A DNA stretch of 64,000 bases from Pseudomonadota bacterium (GTDB lineage Bacteria; Pseudomonadota; Gammaproteobacteria; Xanthomonadales; Rhodanobacteraceae): positions 1-64,000 of the forward strand of contig JAFEFQ010000236.1 in assembly GCA_018240505.1 (NCBI GenBank), written 5' to 3'. Each line of letters starts with the position of its first letter. Position 1 is the stretch's first letter. This document shows positions 48,731 through 59,534 of the stretch, in pieces. The notes below the pieces were generated by a model. It was not told where the DNA came from and searched no databases. It saw only the letters and a program-made list of their open reading frames with translations. A program made the position numbers and the translations under genes.

Positions 48731-50641
48731 ATGAGCACAGGAAAAGAACGGCCGCACTTCCCGTCTCCCTCGGCATCCGCGTCGCAAGAGGGCGGCATGG
48801 GCCGTCGGGAGGCGCTGCGCCGGCTGACGCATGGCGCCGCGGCGGTCGCGGCCGGCATTCCCGCACTGGTAGCGGCGACCGAAGCCGGGCCCGACGGTAC
48901 CTACGTTCCGAAACCGTCCGCGAATTGCCCTCGCCTCTCGAATCTCAATCCGCGTTCGGACCTGACCCTGCCGGCATTGGATCCGATCAACGACATCAAG
49001 ACGGTGCTCAACATAGGCATCTCCTTCATTCCCATGTTCGGCTCCGGGATCAACCTGCTGATCAACCTGTTCTGGCCGACGAGCCAGCAGGATCTGTGGT
49101 CGCAGATCAAGGAGCAGGTGCTGGCCGCGATCGATCAGCAGGCGGAGAAGGACGCGGTCAACGGACTCAAGAACACCATCGATGGCTTCAAGACGGTGCT
49201 CGCGAGCTACGCCTTCCTCGTGAAAACCTACAACGACAAGCCTTCGACGTCCGGACTCGCGGATGTGATCGCCAAGGCCGGCGACGTGGAATCCGCGTTC
49301 GAACTGGGCGCGCCGGCTTTCATGAACCCGAGCAACCAAGCCTGGCAGGGCGATTTTCTACCGCTGTTCGTGCAGATGGCGAACCTGCACCTGGTCTTTC
49401 TGCGCGACATTCTCTGGCACGGCAGGAAGATCGGTTTCGACGATACGTCGATGCAGGGATTCCAGCACGACTACGACACCTTCAACAAGCAGTACTGCGA
49501 CCACGTGGATGCCGTGGCCCCCGGCGCGCTCGCCAAGTTCGGCGAGGAATACACAAAGGAAACGCAATCGCCGCTGCCGGACGATGCCTGGCATGACAAG
49601 TCGTACTATCCGGGCGTCGCCGCCGTCGCCTGGGGCGCATGGAACGCGAAGCGCACGCAGAACGAGCGCACCAGCCAGCTCACCCACCTGGCCCTCGACT
49701 ATCGCCAGCTCTGGCCGACGATGGCCGACTCGAGCGCGAATCGCCAGCCAGTTCGCCTCACGCGCGAGCTGCTGTACGGACCCTATGGCGCACCGGACTG
49801 GCAGGACATCGGCGTCGATTTCAATATGACGGACCACTACTACTATTTCACCGTCGACCCGCCGTACCCGACGGTGCCCGCGCCTGAAGGGCTACCGGAT
49901 ACGCCGCTGGTCGGTCTTGCCGTATCGACCGGCGCGCTGATCAACCGCGGCGGGCGCAACTTCAATTTCCCCAGCGCCGTGGCCACGTTCCGGCAGGGCG
50001 AGACGCAGACACCGGTGCCGTACGGTGCGCTCTATCTGACCGACCTGGCGGCTCATCCCATCGTCGGCGTCAAGGTCGACATCGGCTTCTTCGGCGCACA
50101 AACGAGTTCGCGCTGTTCTTCCGGCTATCTGGTCAGCGCGCTGTACTTCACCCAGCGCGTGGACAACGGCGATGGCTCGTTCACGCCCAGGCCTTCCGTG
50201 ATCGGGACGTCGAGCGCAGGCTGGGAAATGAAGTCGTTCAGCAGCAACGTCGTTCCGGTTCCCGAAGGGCACATGCTCTCGCGCCTGGACTATCCCTCCA
50301 GCGTGTTCGAGTTGTATCGCTGCCTGGGAAAATCACCCACAGCACTCACCTATCACAGCCTGGGCTGCGTGGTATTCGGTTTCCGCCTGATCGATCCGGA
50401 TGTCAAAATCAAACCCTCGCAACTGGTGAACCTGTACGTGACCAGCCCGACGGAGATGAGCCTCGCCGACGTGCATCAGGCCCTGGTTCGCGCGCGCACC
50501 TCGCAAGGCGCCTCCGTATCGGACGCGCAAGCCACGCAATGGCTCGATGAAATCGCGCAGACCGCCGAGCGCTTTTTCTGGGAAGAGCAGCGCCAGCTCT
50601 TCTGGAAACAGATGCAGGCAATGGCGCAGCACGCTTCGTGA
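48731..50641 (+). CDS. Tat-exported Cry delta-endotoxin-like protein
   Basis: 636 residues. The N-terminus has a twin-arginine signal (GRREALRRL at 24-32, then a hydrophobic stretch to about 50). Residues about 80-340 match the pore-forming helical domain I of Bacillus Cry toxins. These include a hydrophobic hairpin start FIPMFGSGINLLINLFWP; an amphipathic helix DLWSQIKEQVLAAIDQQ; NLHLVFLRDILWHGRKIGF, like the central helices; and finally LDYRQLWP and LTRELLYGPYG, like the Cry blocks LDIVALFP and LTREIYTDPIG that join domains I and II. The remaining 290 residues are beta-rich and too short for normal domains II plus III. The AGGAGA ribosome binding site is strong. Function is inferred as a pore-forming toxin; the target is unknown. 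Confidence 0.8.
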   Translation: MSTGKERPHFPSPSASASQEGGMGRREALRRLTHGAAAVAAGIPALVAATEAGPDGTYVPKPSANCPRLSNLNPRSDLTLPALDPINDIKTVLNIGISFIPMFGSGINLLINLFWPTSQQDLWSQIKEQVLAAIDQQAEKDAVNGLKNTIDGFKTVLASYAFLVKTYNDKPSTSGLADVIAKAGDVESAFELGAPAFMNPSNQAWQGDFLPLFVQMANLHLVFLRDILWHGRKIGFDDTSMQGFQHDYDTFNKQYCDHVDAVAPGALAKFGEEYTKETQSPLPDDAWHDKSYYPGVAAVAWGAWNAKRTQNERTSQLTHLALDYRQLWPTMADSSANRQPVRLTRELLYGPYGAPDWQDIGVDFNMTDHYYYFTVDPPYPTVPAPEGLPDTPLVGLAVSTGALINRGGRNFNFPSAVATFRQGETQTPVPYGALYLTDLAAHPIVGVKVDIGFFGAQTSSRCSSGYLVSALYFTQRVDNGDGSFTPRPSVIGTSSAGWEMKSFSSNVVPVPEGHMLSRLDYPSSVFELYRCLGKSPTALTYHSLGCVVFGFRLIDPDVKIKPSQLVNLYVTSPTEMSLADVHQALVRARTSQGASVSDAQATQWLDEIAQTAERFFWEEQRQLFWKQMQAMAQHAS

Positions 50642-50665
50642 TCGAATTTTCCCAGGAAGGCAATC

Positions 50666-52336
50666 GTGAGCCAAAAAAATCTTTTCTCCGCGCTGATCGC
50701 AATTCCAGTCGCTCTGCTCAGCTGCGCCTGCGCGCACGCCGATCTGCCGACGACGGCGCGATCGCCTCACCCTGAGCAGACGGCCGGCGCTTGCGCCGAT
50801 GCCTCGCCCTTCGTGCCCAACGAGTTCTCCGGCATCGACATACCCGCCGCGCAGATCGACGCGGCCGTCGCCCAGGTCGACGCGCTCGCACAGAAGCTGA
50901 TGACGGCCAGCGGCGTCCCCGGCATGGCCGTCGCTGTCGTGCGCGACGGCAAGACCGTGTTCGCGAAGGGCTACGGCGTGCGCAGCCTCGACACGGGCGC
51001 GCCGGTCGATGCGGACACGGTGTTCCAGCTCGCCTCGATGTCGAAGTCGATCGGCGCGACCGTGATCGCACACCAGGTCGGCGCCGGCGTGGTCGGCTGG
51101 GACACGCGCGTGCAGAAGCTGATGCCCGCATTCAAGCTGTCCGAATGGTATGCGACGAACAACGCCACGATCGGCGACCTGTACGCGCACCGCTCCGGCC
51201 TGCCCGAGCACATCGCCGACTTCCTCGAGGATCTCGGCTTCGATCGCGCACAGATGCTCGACAAGCTGCGCTACGCGCCGCTCGCGCCGTTCCGCGCGCA
51301 CTACGCCTACACGAATTTCGGCATGACCGCCGCCGCCGTGGCGGTGGCGACTGCGAGCGGCACAGACTGGGAAACCTTGTCGCAGCAGGCGTTGTACGTG
51401 CCGCTCGGCATGAGTTCGACCAGTTCGCGCTACGCCGATTTCGCCGCGCGCGCGAACCGCGCGGTCGGCCACGTCAAGCACGGCGACCGTTTCGTCGTCA
51501 CGCCCTCGCAGCGCGATCCCGATGCGCAGTCGCCCGCGGGCGGGGTCAGTTCCAGCGTCAACGACGTCGCACGCTGGATGAACATGATGCTCGCCAACGG
51601 CTGCGTCAACGGTGCGCAATGGACTCCCGGCGCGGCGCTGCTGCCGGCGACCTCGCCGCAGATCGTTTCCGCCGCACCGTCGAATCCGCGTTCGCGCGCC
51701 GGGTTCTACGGCTACGGTTTCAACGTCGGCGAGTCGGGCTCGGGCCGCGTCGTGCTCACCCACTCGGGTGCGTTTGCGCTCGGCGCGGCGACTGCGTACA
51801 CGCTGATTCCGTCGGCCAACGTCGGCATCGTCACGCTGACCAACGCGCTGCCGACCGGGTTGCCGGAAACCCTGAACGCCGACTTCGCCGACCTCATCCA
51901 GTTCGGCCGCATCACCCAGCCGTGGGACGAGTTGTACGCGGGCGCGTTCAAGGGAATCCTTGCGCCGACCGGCGATCATGCCTGCACGCCGAAGGCGGAT
52001 GGCACGTTCGACTGCCCCGCGCCGCCGGCCGATGCCGCTCCTGCGCAGCCGCTCGCACGCTATGCCGGGACTTACGCAAACAATTTCTACGGACCCGTCC
52101 AGATCCTGGCCGCGAACGGCGCGCTGCAACTGCGCATCGGCCCGAACGACATGGCATTCGACCTGACCCACTGGTCCGGCGACGTGTTCCTGATGACGCC
52201 GCCCGGCGAGAGTGCGATGCCCGGTTCGCGTTCGATGGTGACGTTCGCCGATGCCACACTGACGATCGAATACATGAACCAGGACGACCAGAAAGGACTC
52301 GGCGTGTTCCGCAGCACGCGTGCGCCGCGCCCCTAG
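50666..52336 (+). CDS. Beta-lactamase-fold serine hydrolase, exported
   Basis: 556 residues, GTG start with an AGGAAGG ribosome binding site. Signal peptide (to about ACAHA; a Cys at 20-22 leaves lipoprotein processing possible). A class C beta-lactamase/esterase-type domain (about 60-420) has the nucleophile motif SMSK, Tyr-x-Asn in YAYTNFG and HSG in place of KTG. A C-terminal beta domain (about 460-556, YAGTYANNFYGPVQI) resembles those of D-aminopeptidase-like members. It begins 24 bp after the Cry-like gene, so both are surely cotranscribed. Peptidase or esterase activity is likely; antibiotic resistance is not implied. Confidence 0.88.
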   Translation: MSQKNLFSALIAIPVALLSCACAHADLPTTARSPHPEQTAGACADASPFVPNEFSGIDIPAAQIDAAVAQVDALAQKLMTASGVPGMAVAVVRDGKTVFAKGYGVRSLDTGAPVDADTVFQLASMSKSIGATVIAHQVGAGVVGWDTRVQKLMPAFKLSEWYATNNATIGDLYAHRSGLPEHIADFLEDLGFDRAQMLDKLRYAPLAPFRAHYAYTNFGMTAAAVAVATASGTDWETLSQQALYVPLGMSSTSSRYADFAARANRAVGHVKHGDRFVVTPSQRDPDAQSPAGGVSSSVNDVARWMNMMLANGCVNGAQWTPGAALLPATSPQIVSAAPSNPRSRAGFYGYGFNVGESGSGRVVLTHSGAFALGAATAYTLIPSANVGIVTLTNALPTGLPETLNADFADLIQFGRITQPWDELYAGAFKGILAPTGDHACTPKADGTFDCPAPPADAAPAQPLARYAGTYANNFYGPVQILAANGALQLRIGPNDMAFDLTHWSGDVFLMTPPGESAMPGSRSMVTFADATLTIEYMNQDDQKGLGVFRSTRAPRP

Positions 52337-52404
52337 GCAAGCGGCGATCGGATGCGCGGCCTCGCGACCCGCGCGCAGGCCGCTGCCGCTGCACAAAAAA
52401 TCCC

Positions 52405-52455
52405 GCGCCCGTTTACGTTCGCTTACCGCCTCGCGGTAAACGGTACGCGGGCGCT
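52405..52455. other. Hairpin-forming stretch after the serine hydrolase gene
   Basis: TTACCGC (52423-52429) pairs with GCGGTAA (52433-52439), and alternatively CGTTTAC (52410-52416) with GTAAACG (52436-52442). GC-rich arms flank both. No T-run follows. It may end the toxin-hydrolase transcript; function unproven. Confidence 0.4.
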
Positions 52456-52508
52456 GGCGTTGTATCCGCTGTGGCATGCGCCACCCCAACCCACAACGGA
52501 GTACAACG

Positions 52509-52982
52509 ATGACACGCATCACCTCGTACGCGCTCGCCGCCGCGCTGGTCGCGGCGCCGTTCGCCGCATTCGCGCAGGCGGCCGATACGCCCGCGCCGGC
52601 CGCCGCCGCGCCCGCGCATCCCTCGCCGTTCGCGCACATGCTGAAGAAGATGGACAGCGACGGCGACGGCAGGATCTCTTCGGCGGAATTTCAGGCCGCA
52701 GCGGCCGCGCGCTTCGCCATGATCGACACGCAGGGCAGTGGCAAGATCACGGCCGCGCAGATCGCGGCGGCCGGCCGCGGCCGCGACGAGAAATTCGCCG
52801 AACGCGAAGTGAAGAAGATCGGCAGCGACGGCACGATCACAAAAGATCAATACCTTGCCGCGGCGCAGGCGCGCTTCGCCAGGCTCGACAAGAACGGCGA
52901 CGGCTACATCACGGCAGACGAAGTGCCTGCCGGCCAGTGGGGCCATGGTCACGGCGGCAAGAACACCGCGCAACCGCAATAA
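52509..52982 (+). CDS. Exported EF-hand calcium-binding protein
   Basis: 157 residues. Signal peptide (to about FAQA), a Pro/Ala linker and EF-hand loops: DSDGDGRISSAEF (canonical), DTQGSGKITAAQI (degenerate, Gln and Ser at ligand positions) and DKNGDGYITADEV (canonical), with one more weak loop near GSDGTITKDQY. It should bind calcium in the periplasm or outside. Start at 52509. A strong terminator follows. Confidence 0.9.
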   Translation: MTRITSYALAAALVAAPFAAFAQAADTPAPAAAAPAHPSPFAHMLKKMDSDGDGRISSAEFQAAAAARFAMIDTQGSGKITAAQIAAAGRGRDEKFAEREVKKIGSDGTITKDQYLAAAQARFARLDKNGDGYITADEVPAGQWGHGHGGKNTAQPQ

Positions 52983-53011
52983 CACGGCGTCAGCCTCGCA
53001 ACATTTGCCCC

Positions 53012-53038
53012 GGGCCGCGCAAGCGGCCCTTTTTTTTT
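53012..53038 (+). terminator. Rho-independent terminator of the EF-hand gene
   Basis: A perfect stem GGGCCGC (53012-53018) with GCGGCCC (53023-53029), loop GCAA, followed by nine T. Confidence 0.93.
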
Positions 53039-53051
53039 GCGCTGCCAAACG

Positions 53052-53086
53052 GCGGTTTTGTCGCAAGCGATCGCGGTTTCGTCGCA
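53052..53086 (+). promoter_or_regulatory. 14-bp direct repeats, candidate LytTR operator
   Basis: GCGGTTTTGTCGCA (53052-53065) and GCGGTTTCGTCGCA (53073-53086) differ at one base and start 21 bp apart. LytTR regulators are known to bind two direct repeats offset by two helical turns. They lie 31 bp before the start codon of the kinase gene whose partner is a LytTR regulator, so autoregulation is plausible. Confidence 0.5.
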
Positions 53087-53116
53087 GACCGCAATACATC
53101 CACGGCTCTCGTGGCT

Positions 53117-54418
53117 ATGCTGCGCGGCAATCGATTCCGATGGAACTTCGCGGTCATGGCAGGTCTTCTCTTCGTCGCTCGCACGGCGCTGGTCTGGTTC
53201 ATCGCGGCGCTGGCCGCGACGGCGCTCTGGCACATCGTCGGTTTTCCGCACATCCGCCCTCTGGACTGGCTGTTCGCGGTTGCGGTCATCGGCTTCGTGT
53301 CGGCGAAGATCATCCACGCGATCGCGCACCTGCGCCGCGTGCAATTGATCAAGGGGCGCATCGATGCGGACGCGCTGAGCCCGCGCCAGCGCCGCCAGAT
53401 CGAGATTCCGCTCGACGCCACCGAAGCGTTCACGATCGTCGATGCAGCGATCCGCGAGCTGGCGGACGTCCGCGTCGACGAAAGCACGCGCGACAGCCTC
53501 AACCTGCGCGCGCATATCGAAAAGCCGGTCGCGCCCAAGGCCTACGTCTTCGCCGGCCTCGACTTCGGCTTCCTGGTCGTGCGCCGCCACCAGATTCTCG
53601 CGACGTTGACGCCGGCGAACGGGACCAGCAGCGCGCTGTTGATCTGCGAAGCGGCCGGCGGCATCTTCAGCGACTGGCTGCAATTCGACGACGGTTCCAA
53701 TCTCGAAAACGCGGAGGCGTTGACGCGCGCGATCACGCGCCGCATCGCCGAGCGCCGGCGCGGCGAGCAGGCCAGCGCGCAGCAGACCAGCACGGAGAAG
53801 GAACTCGCCGTGGCCAAGCTCAATCTGCTGCATGCGCAGATCGAGCCGCACTTCCTCTACAACACCCTGGCCAGCGCGCAAATCCTCACGCGCACCGATC
53901 CCTCACGTGCCGACGAAATGCTCGGCAACCTCATCGCCTACCTGCGCTCTTCCATGCCGCGCGCCGAGAACGCGCCGTCCACGCTCGGCGAGGAACTCGA
54001 ACGCTCGCGCGCCTACCTGGAAATCCTGCGCATCCGCATGGGCGATCGGCTCAAGCTGCAAATCGAAGTCGCGGAAAATCTCAAGCCGGCGGCATTCCCG
54101 ACGATGATGCTGCAGACCCTGGTCGAGAACGCGATCAAGCACGGCCTCGAGCCGAAGTACGGCGGCGGCACGATCTGGATCCTCGCGCGCGAGAACGCCG
54201 GCAATCTCGTCGTCACCGTCGCCGACGACGGCCAGGGCTTCAACGCGCAATCGAGCGGCACCGGCATCGGCTTGAAGAATGTGCGGGAACGCCTGAAGCT
54301 CGCCTACGGCACCGCGGCATCGTTCGTGATCGCGGCGAACTTCCCCAACGGCGTCGCCGCGACGATCACGGTGCCGGCTTCGACGAGCACCGCGGCAACG
54401 GGAGCAACCCATGCCTAA
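53117..54418 (+). CDS. LytS/YehU-type sensor histidine kinase
   Basis: 433 residues. Two N-terminal membrane helices (about 12-35 and 42-62) and a cytoplasmic region of unknown fold (about 75-230) precede a His_kinase domain with the phospho-His in LLHAQIEPHFLYNTLAS (about 243), and a HATPase_c domain (TLVENAIKHGLEP, VADDGQGF, GTGIGLKNVRERL). It overlaps the following regulator gene by 8 bp. The start at 53117 has no obvious ribosome binding site; ATG 53156 is an alternative. Confidence 0.88.
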   Translation: MLRGNRFRWNFAVMAGLLFVARTALVWFIAALAATALWHIVGFPHIRPLDWLFAVAVIGFVSAKIIHAIAHLRRVQLIKGRIDADALSPRQRRQIEIPLDATEAFTIVDAAIRELADVRVDESTRDSLNLRAHIEKPVAPKAYVFAGLDFGFLVVRRHQILATLTPANGTSSALLICEAAGGIFSDWLQFDDGSNLENAEALTRAITRRIAERRRGEQASAQQTSTEKELAVAKLNLLHAQIEPHFLYNTLASAQILTRTDPSRADEMLGNLIAYLRSSMPRAENAPSTLGEELERSRAYLEILRIRMGDRLKLQIEVAENLKPAAFPTMMLQTLVENAIKHGLEPKYGGGTIWILARENAGNLVVTVADDGQGFNAQSSGTGIGLKNVRERLKLAYGTAASFVIAANFPNGVAATITVPASTSTAATGATHA

Positions 54419-55169
54419 CTGCATCGTCGCCGAAGACGAACAACTGCTGCGCGAGTCGCTCGTCGGCCTGCTGCGCGAGGTCTGGCCGCAACTCGACATC
54501 GCCGCCGAATGCGAAGATGGCGGTGCGGCGCTGGAAGCGATCGCCGAGCATCGGCCCGACGTCGCCTTCCTCGACATCCGCATGCCGGGGCTGACCGGCC
54601 TCGAGGTCGCCGCGGCGACCGCGGAGGCGAGTCCGGCGACGCAGATCGTCTTCGTCACCGCCTACAACCAGTATGCGATAGACGCGTTCGACAAGGGGGC
54701 GGTCGATTATCTCTTGAAGCCGATCGCGCGCGAGCGCCTGGCCGCGACCGTCGCGCGCCTGCAGGCGCGCAGCGCGCGCGACGCGGGCGCGCTCGCCGCG
54801 GTCATCCGCCAGCTCGGCATCGTGCCGCAGGTCGTCGACAAGCCGCCGCTCGCCTGGATCACCGCCAGCGCGGGCAAGGAAACCAGGCTCATCCTCGTCG
54901 ACGACGTCGCCTATTTCCAGGCCGACAACAAGTACACGGTGGTGATGACGAAGGACGGCGAAGCGCTGCTGCGCACGCCGATCCGCGAGCTGCTCGGCCG
55001 GCTCGATCCGACCGCATTCAAGCAGATCCACCGCTCGACCATCGTCAACCTCAAGGCGATCGCCTCGATCGTGCGCGACGATGCGGGCCGCGGCACGCTG
55101 AAACTGAAAACCCGGCCGGAAACGCTGACCGTGAGCCAGCCGTTCATGACCCTGTTCCGCTCGATGTAA
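54411..55169 (+). CDS. LytTR-family response regulator
   Basis: 252 residues. Receiver domain (IVAEDEQLLRESL, phospho-Asp in VAFLDIRMPG at about 58, Lys in VDYLLKP) and a C-terminal LytTR DNA-binding domain (about 145-250) with VDDVAYFQADNKYTVV and FKQIHRSTIVNLKAI. LytTR proteins bind direct repeats; a candidate lies at 53052-53086. Translation is coupled to the kinase gene through an 8-bp overlap. The regulon is unknown; in related bacteria such pairs control exported enzymes or surface functions. Confidence 0.93.
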   Translation: MPNCIVAEDEQLLRESLVGLLREVWPQLDIAAECEDGGAALEAIAEHRPDVAFLDIRMPGLTGLEVAAATAEASPATQIVFVTAYNQYAIDAFDKGAVDYLLKPIARERLAATVARLQARSARDAGALAAVIRQLGIVPQVVDKPPLAWITASAGKETRLILVDDVAYFQADNKYTVVMTKDGEALLRTPIRELLGRLDPTAFKQIHRSTIVNLKAIASIVRDDAGRGTLKLKTRPETLTVSQPFMTLFRSM

Positions 55170-55187
55170 CGCCCCGGAGATCCGACC

Positions 55188-55571
55188 ATGCGCCCGCTAT
55201 CCTGCCTCGCCGTGCTGTCGCTGCTGTTGAGCGGCTGCACCTTCTCGCCGAACGTATCGATCACGACGACAAGCACGATCGACGGCGTCGACTTGCTCGA
55301 CTCGGCGATCCGCGAATCGACGCCGGGCGTCGCCCAGTTCGCCTGCAACGAAAGCGCGAGCGGACACTGCTACTACAGCGTGTTCACGAGCGACTGCCGC
55401 GACGACGCGAAGGACGCGCGAGCGAGCATCTGCACGACGCACCGTATCGCGGATTTTTCCCTGGCCCGCGGCGAATCGAAGTCGCTGAGCGGCCTGCCCG
55501 CCAGCTACAAGCACTGCGTCGCGCGCACGACACCGATACCACCGTATTGCGCGAGCGCCCCGCAGGGCTGA
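55188..55571 (+). CDS. Small lipoprotein of unknown function
   Basis: 127 residues with a lipobox (LLSGC, Cys 17), so it is probably an envelope lipoprotein. The mature part has six further Cys, which may form disulfides, and no family I know. It begins 18 bp after the LytTR gene and may be cotranscribed with the two-component pair. A small hairpin (55593-55608) follows. Confidence 0.7.
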   Translation: MRPLSCLAVLSLLLSGCTFSPNVSITTTSTIDGVDLLDSAIRESTPGVAQFACNESASGHCYYSVFTSDCRDDAKDARASICTTHRIADFSLARGESKSLSGLPASYKHCVARTTPIPPYCASAPQG

Positions 55572-55678
55572 CCGTCGTCAAGCCGGGCGCCTTGGAGCTT
55601 TTGCTCCAGCCAATCGGGTAAAATCGCCTTCCCCTCCGCTACGCCTGCGTACGGACCCACCAGGGAAGTCAGCACTCG

Positions 55679-56425
55679 ATGAAAATTCTTGTCGGCTACA
55701 AGCGCGTCGTCGATTACAACGTGCGCATCCAGGTCAAGCCGGACGGTTCCGGCGTGGTCAGCGAAGGCGTCAAGCTGTCGGCCAATCCGTTCGACGACAT
55801 CGCGCTCGAAGAGGCGCTGCGCCTGCGCGAGAAGGGCATCGCGAGCGAAGTCGTCGTCGCCACGATCGCGCCGGCCGACGCGCAGGCGCATCTGCGCAAC
55901 GGTCTCGCGATGGGCGCGAACCGCGCGATCCACGTCGTCACGAACGAGGCGATCCAGCCGCTGACCGCCGCGCGCGCGCTACTCAAGCTGATCGAGAAGG
56001 AATCCCCGCAGATCGTGATCCTCGGCAAGCAGGCGATCGACGACGACTGCAACCAGACCGGGCAGATGCTCGCCGCGCTGTGGAACCGGCCGCAGGCGAC
56101 GTTCGCCTCGAAGGTCGAAGTCGCCGGCAATGCCGCGAAGGTGACGCGCGAAGTCGACGCGGGTCTGGAGACGATCGAGGTCGACCTGCCGGCCGTGATC
56201 ACGACCGACCTGCGTTTGAATGAACCGCGCTTCATCAAGCTGCCGGACATCATGAAGGCCAAGTCCAAGCCGCTGGAGACGCTGCAGCTCGCCGATCTCG
56301 GCGTGGCCTCTGGCGACACGCTGAAGACGACGGGCTACGCCCCGCCGGCCAGGCGCAGCAAGGGCGTGATGGTGAAGGATGCCGCCGAACTGGTCGCGGC
56401 GCTGAAGACCAAAGGACTTCTGTAA
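55679..56425 (+). CDS. etfB: Electron transfer flavoprotein beta subunit
   Basis: 248 residues. It starts MKILVGYKRVVDYNVRI, and the family blocks NPFDDIALEEALRLRE, AMGANRAIHV and LGKQAIDDDCNQTGQMLAAL are all present. It binds AMP and, with EtfA, carries electrons from acyl-CoA and other dehydrogenases to ETF-QO (39.0-40.6 kb). A TAAAAT hexamer at 55619-55624 could be the -10 box. etfA follows after 33 bp. Confidence 0.97.
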   Translation: MKILVGYKRVVDYNVRIQVKPDGSGVVSEGVKLSANPFDDIALEEALRLREKGIASEVVVATIAPADAQAHLRNGLAMGANRAIHVVTNEAIQPLTAARALLKLIEKESPQIVILGKQAIDDDCNQTGQMLAALWNRPQATFASKVEVAGNAAKVTREVDAGLETIEVDLPAVITTDLRLNEPRFIKLPDIMKAKSKPLETLQLADLGVASGDTLKTTGYAPPARRSKGVMVKDAAELVAALKTKGLL

Positions 56426-56458
56426 TCGGCGCCTCGCCGATTACGAACGGAGAATTCT

Positions 56459-57403
56459 GTGAGCAAGATTCTGATCATCGCCGAACACCTGAACGGCAAA
56501 CTCAACCCGAGCACGGCGCGCTGCGTGAGCTGTGCGCAGGCGATCAAGGCCGACGCGATCGACGTGCTCGTGCTCGCCGCCGCGCCGGACGCGATCGCCG
56601 CCGACGCGGCGAAGATCGCCGGCGTTTCGAAAGTGCTCACGATCGCGAACCCGGCGAATGCCCACGCGCTCGCCGCGGTGTATGCGCCGCAGATCGTCGA
56701 AGTCGCATCGAGCGGCTACACGCACGTGCTCGCACCGTCGACCACGTTCGGCAAGGACGTCGCGCCGCGCGTCGCCGCGCTGCTCGGCGTGGCCCAGGTC
56801 AGCGACATCATGAGCGTCGCCGACGCGCACACGTTCACGCGCCCGATCTACGCGGGCAACGCGATCATCACCGTGCAGGCGCCGGCCGACCAGACCCTGG
56901 TCGCGACCGTGCGCACGGCTTCGTGGGCGGCCGCAGCCAACGGCGGCAACGCGCCGGTCGAGGCATTGAACGTCAACGTCGAGCTGCCGACGCATACGCG
57001 CTTCGTCGAACTCGCGCAGGGAGCGAGCGAGCGCCCCGACCTGCAGAGCGCCGCCAAGGTCGTCTCGGGCGGCCGCGGCGTCGGCTCGGCCGAGAACTTC
57101 GCGATCATCTTCAAGCTCGCCGACAAGCTCGGCGCGGCGGTCGGCGCCTCGCGCGCGGCGGTCGACGCGGGCTACGTGCCCAGCGACCTGCAGGTTGGCC
57201 AGACCGGCAAGATCATCGCGCCGGAGCTGTACATGGCGATCGGCATCTCGGGCGCGATCCAGCACCTGACCGGGATCAAGGACGCCGGCACGATCGTGGC
57301 GATCAACAAGGACGCCGAGGCGCCGATCTTCGAGATCGCCGACATCGGCCTCGTCGGCGACCTGTTCAAGCTCATTCCGGAACTCGAAGCCGCGCTGGGC
57401 TAG
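56459..57403 (+). CDS. etfA: Electron transfer flavoprotein alpha subunit
   Basis: 314 residues from a GTG start with an ACGGAG ribosome binding site. The C-terminal FAD domain is clear: [36 protein letters not shown], and [22 protein letters not shown] ending with the [14 protein letters not shown] block. It forms the FAD-carrying half of ETF. Confidence 0.97.
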   Translation: MSKILIIAEHLNGKLNPSTARCVSCAQAIKADAIDVLVLAAAPDAIAADAAKIAGVSKVLTIANPANAHALAAVYAPQIVEVASSGYTHVLAPSTTFGKDVAPRVAALLGVAQVSDIMSVADAHTFTRPIYAGNAIITVQAPADQTLVATVRTASWAAAANGGNAPVEALNVNVELPTHTRFVELAQGASERPDLQSAAKVVSGGRGVGSAENFAIIFKLADKLGAAVGASRAAVDAGYVPSDLQVGQTGKIIAPELYMAIGISGAIQHLTGIKDAGTIVAINKDAEAPIFEIADIGLVGDLFKLIPELEAALG

Positions 57404-57411
57404 GGTTTGCG

Positions 57412-57437
57412 CCGGGACGCGATTCATCGCGTCCCGG
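57412..57437. repeat. REP-like palindrome after etfA
   Basis: A perfect 26-bp palindrome with centre GCGATTCATCGC and no T-run, of the same core family as the GTAG REPs but without the GTAG head. It probably protects the etfBA mRNA end. Confidence 0.75.
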
Positions 57438-57534
57438 CCGCATTTCGGGCACATCGACCCGCCGGCATCCACGCCCCCTGTGCGTTCCCCCTCAAGTCGT
57501 AGGCAGGGGGCAACGAGGCTGATCTATAATCGGC

Positions 57535-57540
57535 GCTCGC
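57535..57540 (+). promoter_or_regulatory. Candidate -10 box of the acetoacetyl-CoA synthetase gene
   Basis: A perfect TATAAT 25 bp before the TTG start codon in GC-rich DNA. No convincing -35 box at the right distance. Confidence 0.5.
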
Positions 57541-57565
57541 AAAGACACCGCAGAGGGAACGCCGC

Positions 57566-59524
<1,959 letters not shown>

Positions 59525-59534
59525 AGCTTTGCGC

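Noticed and set aside
50666..52336. Reading the serine hydrolase as an antibiotic-resistance beta-lactamase
   Set aside because: It has HSG rather than KTG, a long extra C-terminal domain, and operon context with a toxin; the wider esterase/peptidase family is a better fit.
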